From NCBI GenBank assembly GCA_948567375.1, contig OX419761.1:27256243-27320242 (forward strand): a stretch of 64,000 nt of DNA, given 5' to 3'. This document shows, in pieces, positions 23,535 through 32,168 of this stretch; position 1 is the stretch's first letter; every line of letters starts with the position of its first letter. The translations under genes were made by a program, and so were the position numbers. Below the pieces are notes generated by a model. The model worked only from the letters and a program-made list of their open reading frames with translations. It searched no databases and had not been told where the DNA came from. This DNA is from Lunularia cruciata (Eukaryota; Streptophyta; Marchantiopsida; Lunulariales; Lunulariaceae).

Positions 23535-26500
23535 TCAAGTACATCTAGGACATAACCACTGTCCCTGAGGAACCACCGTGAGGGGAGGAGTCATACATGC
23601 CATATGCCATCCTCTCGAACAGCTATCACACACTAACATAGTAGCAGCTCCACCAGAAGAGCCACATAACATACACCTCAAGCCTGCACGTACAAGTGCC
23701 AAGCTTGGGTCCATAGTACCATCAATGTTTGGGAGGTGGCATGGTGCACAATTGCGCACATGATTCTTCCAAACAACACCATCACGTCCTTCTAACACAA
23801 GGACTCCAGATGGCAAAACCTCGCGCACTCTCAAGATAGTGCAGCCTGTAGAAACATCAAGTGTCGTCGGTGCTGTCTGTTGTAGATATACATAGTCGCC
23901 TGGATGAAATCGACGGATCAAGGGTCTATAACCTCCTCCTCGAATGGTAGCATAGAGTAAAGTATCTCTATGCTGAGCAATCGCCAAGTTCTCAAAGGCC
24001 ATCGGCATCACTCTCCGAAAGATCTCTGCCCGCTGAGAACATGCGCTCATCCATACATCGGGGTCATCCAAGTCCAAAACTACAGTAGCATCTCGACGAA
24101 TGGCTACAGGTAAATCTGGATCTCGTCCATAGAGTAGAAAGTATGGAGAGAAGGATGCTAAGGAGGCTTGCCGGCTGAACCAATAGCCCATGGCCAACCA
24201 AGGTAACTGGAGATCCCAATCTCCCAAGTGGCCTCTCTGCAAACCATACTTTTGCAATCCTCTCTTCACCGTCTGAACCACTCTCTCTGCTAAGCCATCT
24301 GCCTCAGGGTGATCTCGGGATGTAGTACAATGATCAATCAAAGCCTTGTCACACAAGACCTGAAACTCTCCCAAGAACTCTGTACCCTGATCAGTCAAAA
24401 CCTCAGCTGGTGCACCAAAATGACTAAGAACTCGATCCAGGAACGAGTAAGCTGTCCCTTCACTAGACTTGTCAGGAAGTGCCACCAACTCAATCCACTT
24501 GGAGAAGTGCTCCACCATCACCAAAACATACCGATGATGTCTCACAGTCAGCGGTAAAGGTCCGGCGAAGTCCAAACTCCAACGGTAACCCAATCCCATG
24601 ATAGGTAATGGGTGTAACTGTGGCGTAGGAGCATTGAATGATGCTCTAACTCGGTCACAAACCACACATCTGGCAACAAACTGCTGTACCTCGGTCTGCA
24701 TACCGCGCCACCAATAATGACTCTGGAGTAAGCTATATGTACGCTTTACTCCAAAATGTCCTAGCTCCTCATGAGCATGACGGACCAACTGTGGTCTCTG
24801 TGATGGAAGTGGTACTACTCGCACTCTACCATCCTCCCATACACGCAAAAGGTGTCTACCCTCCAATCTGAACCGTCTGGCTCGCTGAAGAACACGGTCT
24901 CTCTCCTTGGCCCCAACTGTGCCACCCACAACACCAGTGCGAAGATAGTCCATCACTAAGACATCATCATGAATGTCTCGCTGAACTGTACCAATATCTT
25001 CACTCTCTGGATCTGTGACCTCAATAACTCCTCCTGTATGCGCTGAGAGAGATACCACCAAAGTCTCTGCAAATATACACAGAAAGGCTGATGCATGCCA
25101 ACCTGGCACCATCTCCTCATCTGTCTCACCATGCCAACGTGCTCCGGTCTGATCCTGCTGGCTGGGACATGGGTTTCTACTCAACCCATTTGCATCACGG
25201 TTCACCACTCCAGGTCTGTGAACAACCGTGAAATCATACTCCTGTAAAATCAGAGCCCATCGTGCAAGCTTCCCTGAAAGCTTGTCGGACTCCATCAACC
25301 ACTTCAGCGGCTGATGATCAGTGATGAGAGTGAAGGGGTTACCAAATAGGTAACATCGGAAATGTGCTACTGCCCAAACTGCTGCCAAGCACTCTCCCTC
25401 ATATGAACTATACTTTGCCTCTGCTGAATTGTTGGAGCGACTAGCATAGGCCACCACAAACTCCTTCTCCTCATCATCATGCTGGATGAGCACCGCTCCA
25501 AGTCCCAACATACTCCAATCAGTGTGAACCTGAAATGGTCGTCCCCTGATCGGTCTCCTCAAAATAGGAGCAGATGTCAACCTCTCCTTGAGCTCTACAA
25601 AAGCTCTCTCCTGCTCATCTCCCCAACACCACTCCTGTGTAAGCTTGGTTAGCTTCGTCAAGGCCTTGGCAATGGCACTAAATCCTCTAACATAGCGGCG
25701 ATAGAAGTTTGCCAACCCAAGGAATGCTCGCACTCTGCTCACATCCGTAGGCCAAGGAATACGTGCAATAGCCTCCACCTTGGTCTGCTGAACACCAAGT
25801 CCTCCAGGGTAGATAGTGTGACCCAAATACTCAACCTGCTCATGGAAGAACCTACACTTCCCAGGATGTAATTTGAGTCCATGAGATCTCAACCTCTCAA
25901 ACACCTCCAACAACTGTCTCTCATGCTCCTCCACAGTAGTGCTATACACCAAAATGTCATCAATATAGCACCGAGCAAAATCCAGTCCAGCTAGGATCCT
26001 ATCCATGACCCTCTGGAACTCAGCAGGAGCATTCTTCAACCCAAATGGTAAGAATCTCCACTGATATAACACATCCTTGCCGTGAGGATCAATAGCCCAA
26101 AATGTTGTCTTGGACTTATCTTCCTCCCTTATCGGCAACTGATGATATCCCGCTCGAAGATCCAAAGTACTAAAGACCTTTGCATGCCCAATCGCATCAA
26201 AAATCTCCTCCGGTGTAGGCATGGCATACCGATCAACCCTGGTCTGTCGGTTGATAGGACGGTAATCTCCACACATCCGCCTATCTGTATAGTTGCCATG
26301 CATATCCTTCTTGGCTGGCATCACTGTCGCTGATGCATACTCTCCATGTGAAATCTCCACCAAACCAGCCTCAAAAAGGTCACTACTCCGGCTCTGAATC
26401 AATGTCCTCTCCATGTCACTATATCGATAAGGACGTCGGAAAACAGGTGTGTTGCTAGTCAGCTCAATCCGTATACCAAGTCCCTTCAGAGCACCCAAAT

Positions 26501-26540
26501 CCTTCATACTGAAGGCAAAACAACTCGTGTGACTCCTCAA
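23535..26540 (-). CDS. Pol: reverse transcriptase, RNase H, integrase, C-terminal PHD finger
   Basis: A 1001-residue open frame. The same frame continues upstream to the TAG at 26649, so the true domain start precedes the first Met. Reverse transcriptase spans about 30-330, with PFGLKNAP near 165 and the catalytic YIDD at 192-195. RNase H follows (VHTD about 338-341, EGEC about 381-384, TDHQPL about 407). Integrase has the zinc-binding H590, H595, C625, C628 and acidic residues D657 (SLDFAGP), D717 (TDQGTEF) and E752 (DGLAE). The last 45 residues form a C4HC3 PHD finger: C956, C959, C971, C974, H979, C982, C997, C1000, with W995 before the last pair. All catalytic residues are intact. A PHD finger occupies the place held by the chromodomain in chromoviruses. 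Confidence 0.93.
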   Translation of the reverse strand: MRSHTSCFAFSMKDLGALKGLGIRIELTSNTPVFRRPYRYSDMERTLIQSRSSDLFEAGLVEISHGEYASATVMPAKKDMHGNYTDRRMCGDYRPINRQTRVDRYAMPTPEEIFDAIGHAKVFSTLDLRAGYHQLPIREEDKSKTTFWAIDPHGKDVLYQWRFLPFGLKNAPAEFQRVMDRILAGLDFARCYIDDILVYSTTVEEHERQLLEVFERLRSHGLKLHPGKCRFFHEQVEYLGHTIYPGGLGVQQTKVEAIARIPWPTDVSRVRAFLGLANFYRRYVRGFSAIAKALTKLTKLTQEWCWGDEQERAFVELKERLTSAPILRRPIRGRPFQVHTDWSMLGLGAVLIQHDDEEKEFVVAYASRSNNSAEAKYSSYEGECLAAVWAVAHFRCYLFGNPFTLITDHQPLKWLMESDKLSGKLARWALILQEYDFTVVHRPGVVNRDANGLSRNPCPSQQDQTGARWHGETDEEMVPGWHASAFLCIFAETLVVSLSAHTGGVIEVTDPESEDIGTVQRDIHDDVLVMDYLRTGVVGGTVGAKERDRVLQRARRFRLEGRHLLRVWEDGRVRVVPLPSQRPQLVRHAHEELGHFGVKRTYSLLQSHYWWRGMQTEVQQFVARCVVCDRVRASFNAPTPQLHPLPIMGLGYRWSLDFAGPLPLTVRHHRYVLVMVEHFSKWIELVALPDKSSEGTAYSFLDRVLSHFGAPAEVLTDQGTEFLGEFQVLCDKALIDHCTTSRDHPEADGLAERVVQTVKRGLQKYGLQRGHLGDWDLQLPWLAMGYWFSRQASLASFSPYFLLYGRDPDLPVAIRRDATVVLDLDDPDVWMSACSQRAEIFRRVMPMAFENLAIAQHRDTLLYATIRGGGYRPLIRRFHPGDYVYLQQTAPTTLDVSTGCTILRVREVLPSGVLVLEGRDGVVWKNHVRNCAPCHLPNIDGTMDPSLALVRAGLRCMLCGSSGGAATMLVCDSCSRGWHMACMTPPLTVVPQGQWLCPRCT

Positions 26541-26648
26541 GAACCTCCAAACCCTCCGTCTTTCCTCTCCAGTAAGCTTGGGTCCAAGATCTGGCTCCCA
26601 AGTATCCTCTGTAACTGTAGTAGGAGTGGAAGACGTACTGACTGGCTG

Positions 26649-26651
26649 CTA
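26649..26651 (-). other. In-frame TAG between methyltransferase and reverse transcriptase
   Basis: Plus-strand CTA, read as TAG in the pol frame; the next codon is CAG. The frame is open for 37 codons on the downstream side before the first Met of the RT frame. It is either a readthrough stop or a CAG-to-TAG mutation. Confidence 0.85.
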
Positions 26652-28463
26652 CACTGGGCCCTTGGGAGCAATGGTGTCATGCTCCCGACCACTAGAGGTC
26701 CCAACCTCTGTGTGAAAAACTCCCTCCACTCTGGCTGCAAGCTCCATACGTCCTCTGGCTGCATCCCATGTGGACCAAGGGTGTAATCCAAGTAGCCCAC
26801 GCTCACCTGGATGGACTCCAAGTAGACCACTCTCCCTAGTAGCTACTGGATGTGTCCCAAGAATACCATGTCCACTCGGTCCATTGCCCCCAGCATGTGC
26901 CTGAATCATCTCGATAGGCACAGGGCTCACAAGTGTCCGAGTGGTGATGCCTATCAAGCGCATCCTACGCTGCTCTGCCAAACCAAGGCTCACAATCCAG
27001 GTCAAACAGTTCAGGTCCATAGCCTGACCTAACACCTGACGCCTAGATGCCTCTGACACTATTGGAACAGCGGTAATACCGGTACGAAAACCCATCGCCC
27101 GCTCTCTCTCATCAGCATTGGGCTCCACCAACTGCTGTAACTGTGAGTCCCAAACAAGTCCAGGTCCTCCCTCTCGAAAAGCATGAGAGCCTGGGAAACT
27201 CATGAGTGTGGGAAATGCAGCTCTAGGCTGTCCAACTAGGTTCACCACTGCCATAGGTAACCTATCAGCCACTACCACTGTCTGAGACTGACGTCCAGCA
27301 TCCAAGATATCATCAACAAGAATGTGGTCTAGTCGCTGAATCCCATCATAACTACGCTGTAGAACCTCTCTGGGTAAAAGGTTCGTCCACCAAAGACGAA
27401 GACGATGAGCCCGTGATCCCACTCTGGCTGCATCTAACAATACAGCAGGTCCCATCCAAGAATGGACCTGATGTGTACTCGCCACCACTCTAGTGCGAGA
27501 ATCACCCATCAATGGAAAGTTCTCCAAAAGGTAAGCTGGAGAAACAGACTGATGAACCTGGAGATGTTGTAGTATCCGTAACATCTCCCAAAACACACCA
27601 AAACGAGGATCTTGAAGACCCAAACCGCGGCCCGCACGTGTATGTCCCTGACATGGCCATCCAGAAATCACCAAGTGAACAGGCCCATGTCTCTCTAGGT
27701 CATGCGCCCCCAGTAAGGAAATGTCTCCTGGTAAGGCCTTCTGGTAACCTCTGACTGCTGACATCGGTAATAACTCCGGATACCGATAGGCCAAGTGTGC
27801 CACATGATGTAGAGAGACTCGCCTAGCAGTCTCATCTCTCTCTACATACAAGTACCTCTGTACTCGGATACCCGCCTGTAACACCGCAGCTAGTCCGGTG
27901 CTGATCCCACCAAACAACTCCAATAGGCATATCCCCTCTACTGGATACTGCCAAGCAATGAGTGTGGTATCCAGAGGTGTCAAAGCAATTGCCTCTGGAG
28001 GCTCATCCTCACACTCATCCCCTGATGGTACGAAGGCTCCACTCCAAGCCTGCTGCACCAACTGATTTGCATGCTGCTGCAATGCCTCCTCTGAACTCCA
28101 CAATGGAACATCCAAGGTGGATGGAACAATCCCACTCGTACTCCATAGCCGAGTGATCTCCTCTGGTACTGGAGTATCCTTTGCATGGGCGTTCCCCTCC
28201 AACAAGTCACCAGGCCAAGTGACTGCACCGCTGAAAGCCAAAACTGATGCTGCCATGGTCCCGGACTGTAGTGAGCCAAGACTGCCACTACTGAAACGTA
28301 CTAGTAGACGACATACCCGTCCCTCACCAGACTGCCAACCAGGTCTATAAGAGGCTATCTCTTCCCAATAGTCAATGCTAAAACCCATAGGGTATAACAC
28401 TGCTCTCCCAACTAGCACATCATAGGACTCAGCTATCGTCGCAATAGTCTGAGCTCTCACCAC
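26649..28463 (-). CDS. Protease C-terminal half fused to a cytosine-5 DNA methyltransferase
   Basis: 604 codons, ending in TAG at 26649-26651; the frame is the same as the downstream pol. Residues 1-35 (SYDVLVGRAVLYPMGF) are the end of a retropepsin. The methyltransferase covers about 178-495: motif I LELFGG (181-186, AdoMet binding), acidic motif II VERDE (207-211), motif IV SGWPCQG with catalytic Cys271, motif VI LLENFP with Glu314, motif VIII AHRLRLWW (about 352-359), ERERAMGF (452-459) before motif IX/X, and motif X LGQAMDLN (478-485). A short target-recognition region lies at about 370-450. Motif order is linear (not the permuted DRM order) and the wording is closest to DNMT3-type enzymes. 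Residues 515-550 carry three GxLGxHP repeats. No key residue is missing, so the enzyme could be active if translated. Confidence 0.9.
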   Translation of the reverse strand: MVRAQTIATIAESYDVLVGRAVLYPMGFSIDYWEEIASYRPGWQSGEGRVCRLLVRFSSGSLGSLQSGTMAASVLAFSGAVTWPGDLLEGNAHAKDTPVPEEITRLWSTSGIVPSTLDVPLWSSEEALQQHANQLVQQAWSGAFVPSGDECEDEPPEAIALTPLDTTLIAWQYPVEGICLLELFGGISTGLAAVLQAGIRVQRYLYVERDETARRVSLHHVAHLAYRYPELLPMSAVRGYQKALPGDISLLGAHDLERHGPVHLVISGWPCQGHTRAGRGLGLQDPRFGVFWEMLRILQHLQVHQSVSPAYLLENFPLMGDSRTRVVASTHQVHSWMGPAVLLDAARVGSRAHRLRLWWTNLLPREVLQRSYDGIQRLDHILVDDILDAGRQSQTVVVADRLPMAVVNLVGQPRAAFPTLMSFPGSHAFREGGPGLVWDSQLQQLVEPNADERERAMGFRTGITAVPIVSEASRRQVLGQAMDLNCLTWIVSLGLAEQRRMRLIGITTRTLVSPVPIEMIQAHAGGNGPSGHGILGTHPVATRESGLLGVHPGERGLLGLHPWSTWDAARGRMELAARVEGVFHTEVGTSSGREHDTIAPKGPV

Positions 28464-28470
28464 CGAGCTA

Positions 28471-30525
28471 TCAGTCGGATGACCAGGCTGAACCTGGACA
28501 ACAAGGTCTCCACGTGTGATGTACTATGTCGAACCACCACCTAGAGATGTCTGGATCTGAAATGGACACCTCTCCACATCGGTCTTCCGTAACCAGACCA
28601 ACAACTGCAGCCTTCCCCAACATAAGGGGCTGTGCACCAGAGTCTAACAAGACTCTCTGTGGTGTATAGACCTTCCCTGAAGGTCCCACTAAACGAAAGA
28701 TCCCCCTCTGGTTATCCAATAGGATAACACCAGGTGTAAACCGCGCTCTCTCAAAGGCCGGTCTAGTTGGCAACTCCTCCAGCCTAGCCGCTGCTGCCTG
28801 CCATAAACCACTGGTCGCTGAACGGATCCCATGCTCCTCAACCAAGTCAGCTCCACTACCAACCACCTCTGCTCTAGTAGTAGGAACTGCACCATCCCTA
28901 CTCTCACACAACGTGGCAGCCAACTGGAACACAGGGGCTGGGTCAACTCCCAATGTAAACATGTCACTGGCTGAAAATAAAGGATGCTGCATAATCAGCT
29001 GAGCCGCCCCCAACATCATGCTAGACTCAGTCTGTGTAGTAGCAGGTGGCTGACTAGCAGGTAGTCCATCATGTACTCCATCACCACCTACCACACCTGC
29101 ACTGGGACGTCTAGGAACCATGGATGTCATCTGCAATGCCTCAGATAGCGTGAAAGATTGGGGAAGTCTGACCTGTCTCCCAACCTCTCCTCTTTGTGGG
29201 TCCAACTCCACTGATGCTCCTCTAGGCTCTGGAGCACGTACTGCACTCCTAGTCACTGTTGTAGATGCCACCACCTGTGCTGCTCCACACATGAAGTCCA
29301 AAGCATCTCTATCACCAGCATATGAGGTGGAAGCCTCAGCACCCGAATCTGATCTCCTCTGAGCAATAGCCATACTAGCCAATCTCTGCTCCAATTGCTC
29401 AATCCGAGTAGCCATAGCTGTGTCAGAAGTAAGGGCAGGTACTGCACTCCTACTAGGTGTAGATCCTCTACCACCACCTCTACCACCTCGTCCTCCATGA
29501 ACTGGAGCTCCTCTACTACCTGCCATAGCAGCCCTACCACTCCGTAACTCCGGGTGTAGGTCAAAACACCGGTCACTAGTATGACCAAATCTATGGCAGT
29601 GCTCACACTGCCTCTGTGCTGGCTGTGATGCACCAGAGGTATCAGGTCCGCTGCCCTGAGTACACTCTCTCCTATGGTGAGGTCCACCACAAGTCCAACA
29701 AGCAACACCACCACTCACTGGCTGCTGCTGACCCGAAAATGAGGGTAAGGGTCTAACTCCACTAGGCCCTCCACTCGCTCCATAGGATCTGGGCTGTCCA
29801 CCCTGTCCTCGAAAACCAACTGGGCGTGGTGCACTCTGCTGCACTCTAGAAGAAGTCACAACCGTGGATGAGGTCTCTCTACCAAATCCAGCTGTCACCA
29901 CTCTCTCCTCCACCATGTTGAGCTCAATACGCTCAGCCAAACCAAAGACTACTGCCAAAGTGGGCGAAGTAGCCTGCAACAACGTAGCATCACGAACTCT
30001 ACGTCGCAACTTCCTGTCCAGTATCCCATACCAAAACTGGACTGCCTGGGCCTCAGTAACTCCCTGAGTGAAACTGATCAGCCGCCTCATGCGAGTGTAT
30101 GCCTTGCGTAGGCTCTCTCCAGCCTTTCGCTGGAACTCCTGCAAGCTCCTCAGCTTGTCAGTCCGCACTCCCTGGTAGTTTTGCCTCAAACATAGGAAGA
30201 ACTCAACCATGGGGTTAAACCCCGATACCACACCACCTCCTGCAGCGGTACCTCCACTCGTAGTAGCACTATCTCCAGCTAGTGCACCTCCACTAGCTCC
30301 ACCCACACTACTCGAGCTAGAACTCGTAGGTACAGCCGATCTACTCCTGGCCACCGAGCCTGAAGTGATAGAGACATAGTGAGGAGACCAATACTGTCTC
30401 CATAACTCAATCTCCTCCAAATGAGCTCTCCTGAACTCATGGTAATCGTCCATCGGTGGACCCTCCAAGTGCTGAAACAACCCCTTCCATGCCATGAAAG
30501 GTGTGAACAAAGTCGGGTTCCGCAT
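28471..30525 (-). CDS. Gag with two zinc knuckles and the N-terminal half of the protease
   Basis: 684 codons. The retrotransposon gag (capsid) region spans about 100-215, including FWYGILDRKLRRRVRD. Two CCHC-type knuckles follow: CWTCGGPHHRREC at about 276-288 (spacing one residue short of canonical) and a canonical CEHCHRFGHTSDRC at 307-320. An RGG-rich stretch at about 340-356 suggests nucleic-acid binding. The retropepsin active site LLDSGA has its Asp at about 628. The reading frame then leaves the protease: the following protease segment is in the next frame and carries a TAG at 28524-28526. The first codon here directly follows a TAG (30526-30528) that separates it from more gag sequence. 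Confidence 0.88.
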   Translation of the reverse strand: MRNPTLFTPFMAWKGLFQHLEGPPMDDYHEFRRAHLEEIELWRQYWSPHYVSITSGSVARSRSAVPTSSSSSSVGGASGGALAGDSATTSGGTAAGGGVVSGFNPMVEFFLCLRQNYQGVRTDKLRSLQEFQRKAGESLRKAYTRMRRLISFTQGVTEAQAVQFWYGILDRKLRRRVRDATLLQATSPTLAVVFGLAERIELNMVEERVVTAGFGRETSSTVVTSSRVQQSAPRPVGFRGQGGQPRSYGASGGPSGVRPLPSFSGQQQPVSGGVACWTCGGPHHRRECTQGSGPDTSGASQPAQRQCEHCHRFGHTSDRCFDLHPELRSGRAAMAGSRGAPVHGGRGGRGGGRGSTPSRSAVPALTSDTAMATRIEQLEQRLASMAIAQRRSDSGAEASTSYAGDRDALDFMCGAAQVVASTTVTRSAVRAPEPRGASVELDPQRGEVGRQVRLPQSFTLSEALQMTSMVPRRPSAGVVGGDGVHDGLPASQPPATTQTESSMMLGAAQLIMQHPLFSASDMFTLGVDPAPVFQLAATLCESRDGAVPTTRAEVVGSGADLVEEHGIRSATSGLWQAAAARLEELPTRPAFERARFTPGVILLDNQRGIFRLVGPSGKVYTPQRVLLDSGAQPLMLGKAAVVGLVTEDRCGEVSISDPDISRWWFDIVHHTWRPCCPGSAWSSD
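28524..28526 (-). other. In-frame TAG inside the protease segment of pol
   Basis: Plus-strand CTA, 21 codons upstream of the first Met of the methyltransferase frame and in the same frame. It splits the protease, so this copy probably cannot make a full protease without readthrough. Confidence 0.8.
28580..28602 (-). other. Frame change inside the protease (1 nt)
   Basis: Upstream of this point the protease is read in the gag frame; downstream it is read in the pol frame. Relative to the gag frame the shift is +1. Both programmed frameshifting and a single-base insertion fit. I see no obvious slippery heptamer, so mutation seems slightly more likely. Confidence 0.6.
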
Positions 30526-30915
30526 CTACTGCAGATCACACCAACTATCAAACTCCTGGATGAAGTCATCCAACTCAATGGTACCCACTGTACCAAAGTA
30601 ACGCCTAGGGCCTTTGGAGGCCCCATAAATCTCATCCATGTCCCACAACAACGGTGCGGACACACCAAGTGCACTCTCAACTGAATCAGCTCCTGTGTCG
30701 AACTCCAACTCTAAGTCAATCTCCTCCCTCACTGGGACCTGAGATACAGGCTGATACCGAGCACCACTCCGAGTAAACGCACTGCGTACTGCAGGGCTAA
30801 CTCCTCTAGAATCTCCAAAGAACTCCGTCGTGACCACGTAACTGCAACAGCAAACCCAAACCACCAACTGCAACCGCAAGTACCCCACCAAGTGCCAACA
30901 CCAACTAAACACCAC
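30526..30915 (-). CDS. N-terminal gag segment
   Basis: 129 codons ending in TAG (30526-30528), immediately followed in frame by the ATG of the main gag-protease frame. The segment (LDDFIQEFDSWC near its end) reads naturally into the next frame, so both were one gag protein. Residues 1-30 are hydrophobic and may be upstream leader rather than real protein. The true start codon is uncertain. Confidence 0.65.
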   Translation of the reverse strand: MVFSWCWHLVGYLRLQLVVWVCCCSYVVTTEFFGDSRGVSPAVRSAFTRSGARYQPVSQVPVREEIDLELEFDTGADSVESALGVSAPLLWDMDEIYGASKGPRRYFGTVGTIELDDFIQEFDSWCDLQ

Positions 30916-32168
30916 CCACTAATGTAACTCTACCGAGATAACTACACTAGGAGAAGGGCAACCTGTAACCTGCCATCATAACACGCACTCTCACGGTCTG
31001 CAGGTCATCACTTCCTGCCTCACCGGAGAGAAACAAAGGTAGTCTGACTGGTCATCACTCCAGCCTCACCACCGAGAGCACACCAGAGCACCAACGCTCA
31101 AAAGTCAGAGCACCTCACACAAACGTGGTGCACAAACAAGAAGCAAAGAATGGAGGGGATCCAATCACAAGAAATCTAAACGAAAACCCTCCATCTCATA
31201 ACACAACACGAGATTGACTCTGCCACCATTTGGCATTTGACATAAGAGTAGTTCGTATCTAAGTCCTAAGCTACCAGGATCACCAAGAATGGGATCAAAC
31301 TGCCTCTCCTAGCCAAAGCTACATGTGTATAGATAACAGTGGTACAGTCACTATGACAACAAGTGAGGGTTGACCAGTTGGCTAGGGCACCAGTCTAGGA
31401 ACAAGAGATCTAGGGGTCAAACCCTGTTGCGTACAATCTAGCAAGAAAGGCAGATTTTGCCAACCAATGACCAAGATCTACACTAAACTAGCTAGCCTCA
31501 CGCCAGCAAGCTGGCTTGCTGGCCCTTCTAGGCCTTCGTAGCCTCTCATAGCCCACAGCCCTATGCCTCGAAGCCTCGAAACGCCAAAATTCAGCCAAAT
31601 AAGGCCTTTCTTGTTGCCACTTCGAACCTCCTCCAAAATTGGCGAAACTTCTCCAAATCTGTGAAACTCCTCCAAACTAGCAAAACTTCTCCAAATCTGG
31701 CCAAACAGCGAAACTCCTCCAATTCTGGCCCAAAAATCTGACATAAATCTGACGTAAAATCTGACGTAAACCCTAAAGATGGATGTCCGCCAAATCCCCC
31801 GCTAACTTTCCACTCGAGCCAAATTGACAAAACGGGTTTTTCTAAATCACAATTTTATGAGAAGAGCTTTCCAACTCCACCTTCAATTTTACTTTCTGAG
31901 CCCAACTCGTAGCAAATTGGTCATGCCTTCACCTCCTGAGCTCAAAATCACAATACTGCTCGAAAATTGCTCTTTCTTTGCTCGAAATTTGGCCAGCGCT
32001 TCCGCACACCGTCCGCCTAACTGCCAAATTTGCATCAACTACACGAGCTTCTACACACTAGGGAAACACAGAACCTGAATCGAGCTACCACGATCCACCA
32101 AGCTTGGAGATACCACCAACACTCAACATTCCTGCACCCGATTTCCCCCTGACTTCACTTCTCTGATG
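30916..32168 (-). mobile_element. Non-coding leader of the methyltransferase element
   Basis: 1.25 kb between gag and the right-hand B repeat. It contains degenerate tandem words (three AAATCTGACRTAA-type units near 31731-31760, and several CGAAACTCCTCCAAA-type units near 31640-31715) and a tRNA-like patch at 31369-31436. Next to the LTR, the minus strand reads CATCAGAG, sharing ATCAGAG with the initiator tRNA-Met primer site; a full primer site is not evident. Confidence 0.6.
31369..31436 (+). ncRNA. tRNA-like fossil or SINE head (A-box and B-box-like)
   Basis: GACCAGTTGGCTAGGGC matches a tRNA D-arm and A-box layout (compare GCTCAGTTGGTTAGAGC). Some 23 bases later AGGGGTCAAACCCT forms a T-arm-like stem with loop GTCAAAC, in a B-box position. 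The anticodon arm does not pair cleanly, so it is not a functional tRNA. It lies antisense to the retroelement leader. Confidence 0.4.

Noticed and set aside
26537..26830. 97-codon minus-strand ORF bridging the methyltransferase and RT
   Set aside because: It is in a different frame; the methyltransferase and RT frames are the same and joined by one TAG, so this frame is a shadow.
29253..29714. 153-codon minus-strand ORF in another frame of gag
   Set aside because: Shadow of the gag-protease frame, which has the zinc knuckles and capsid words.
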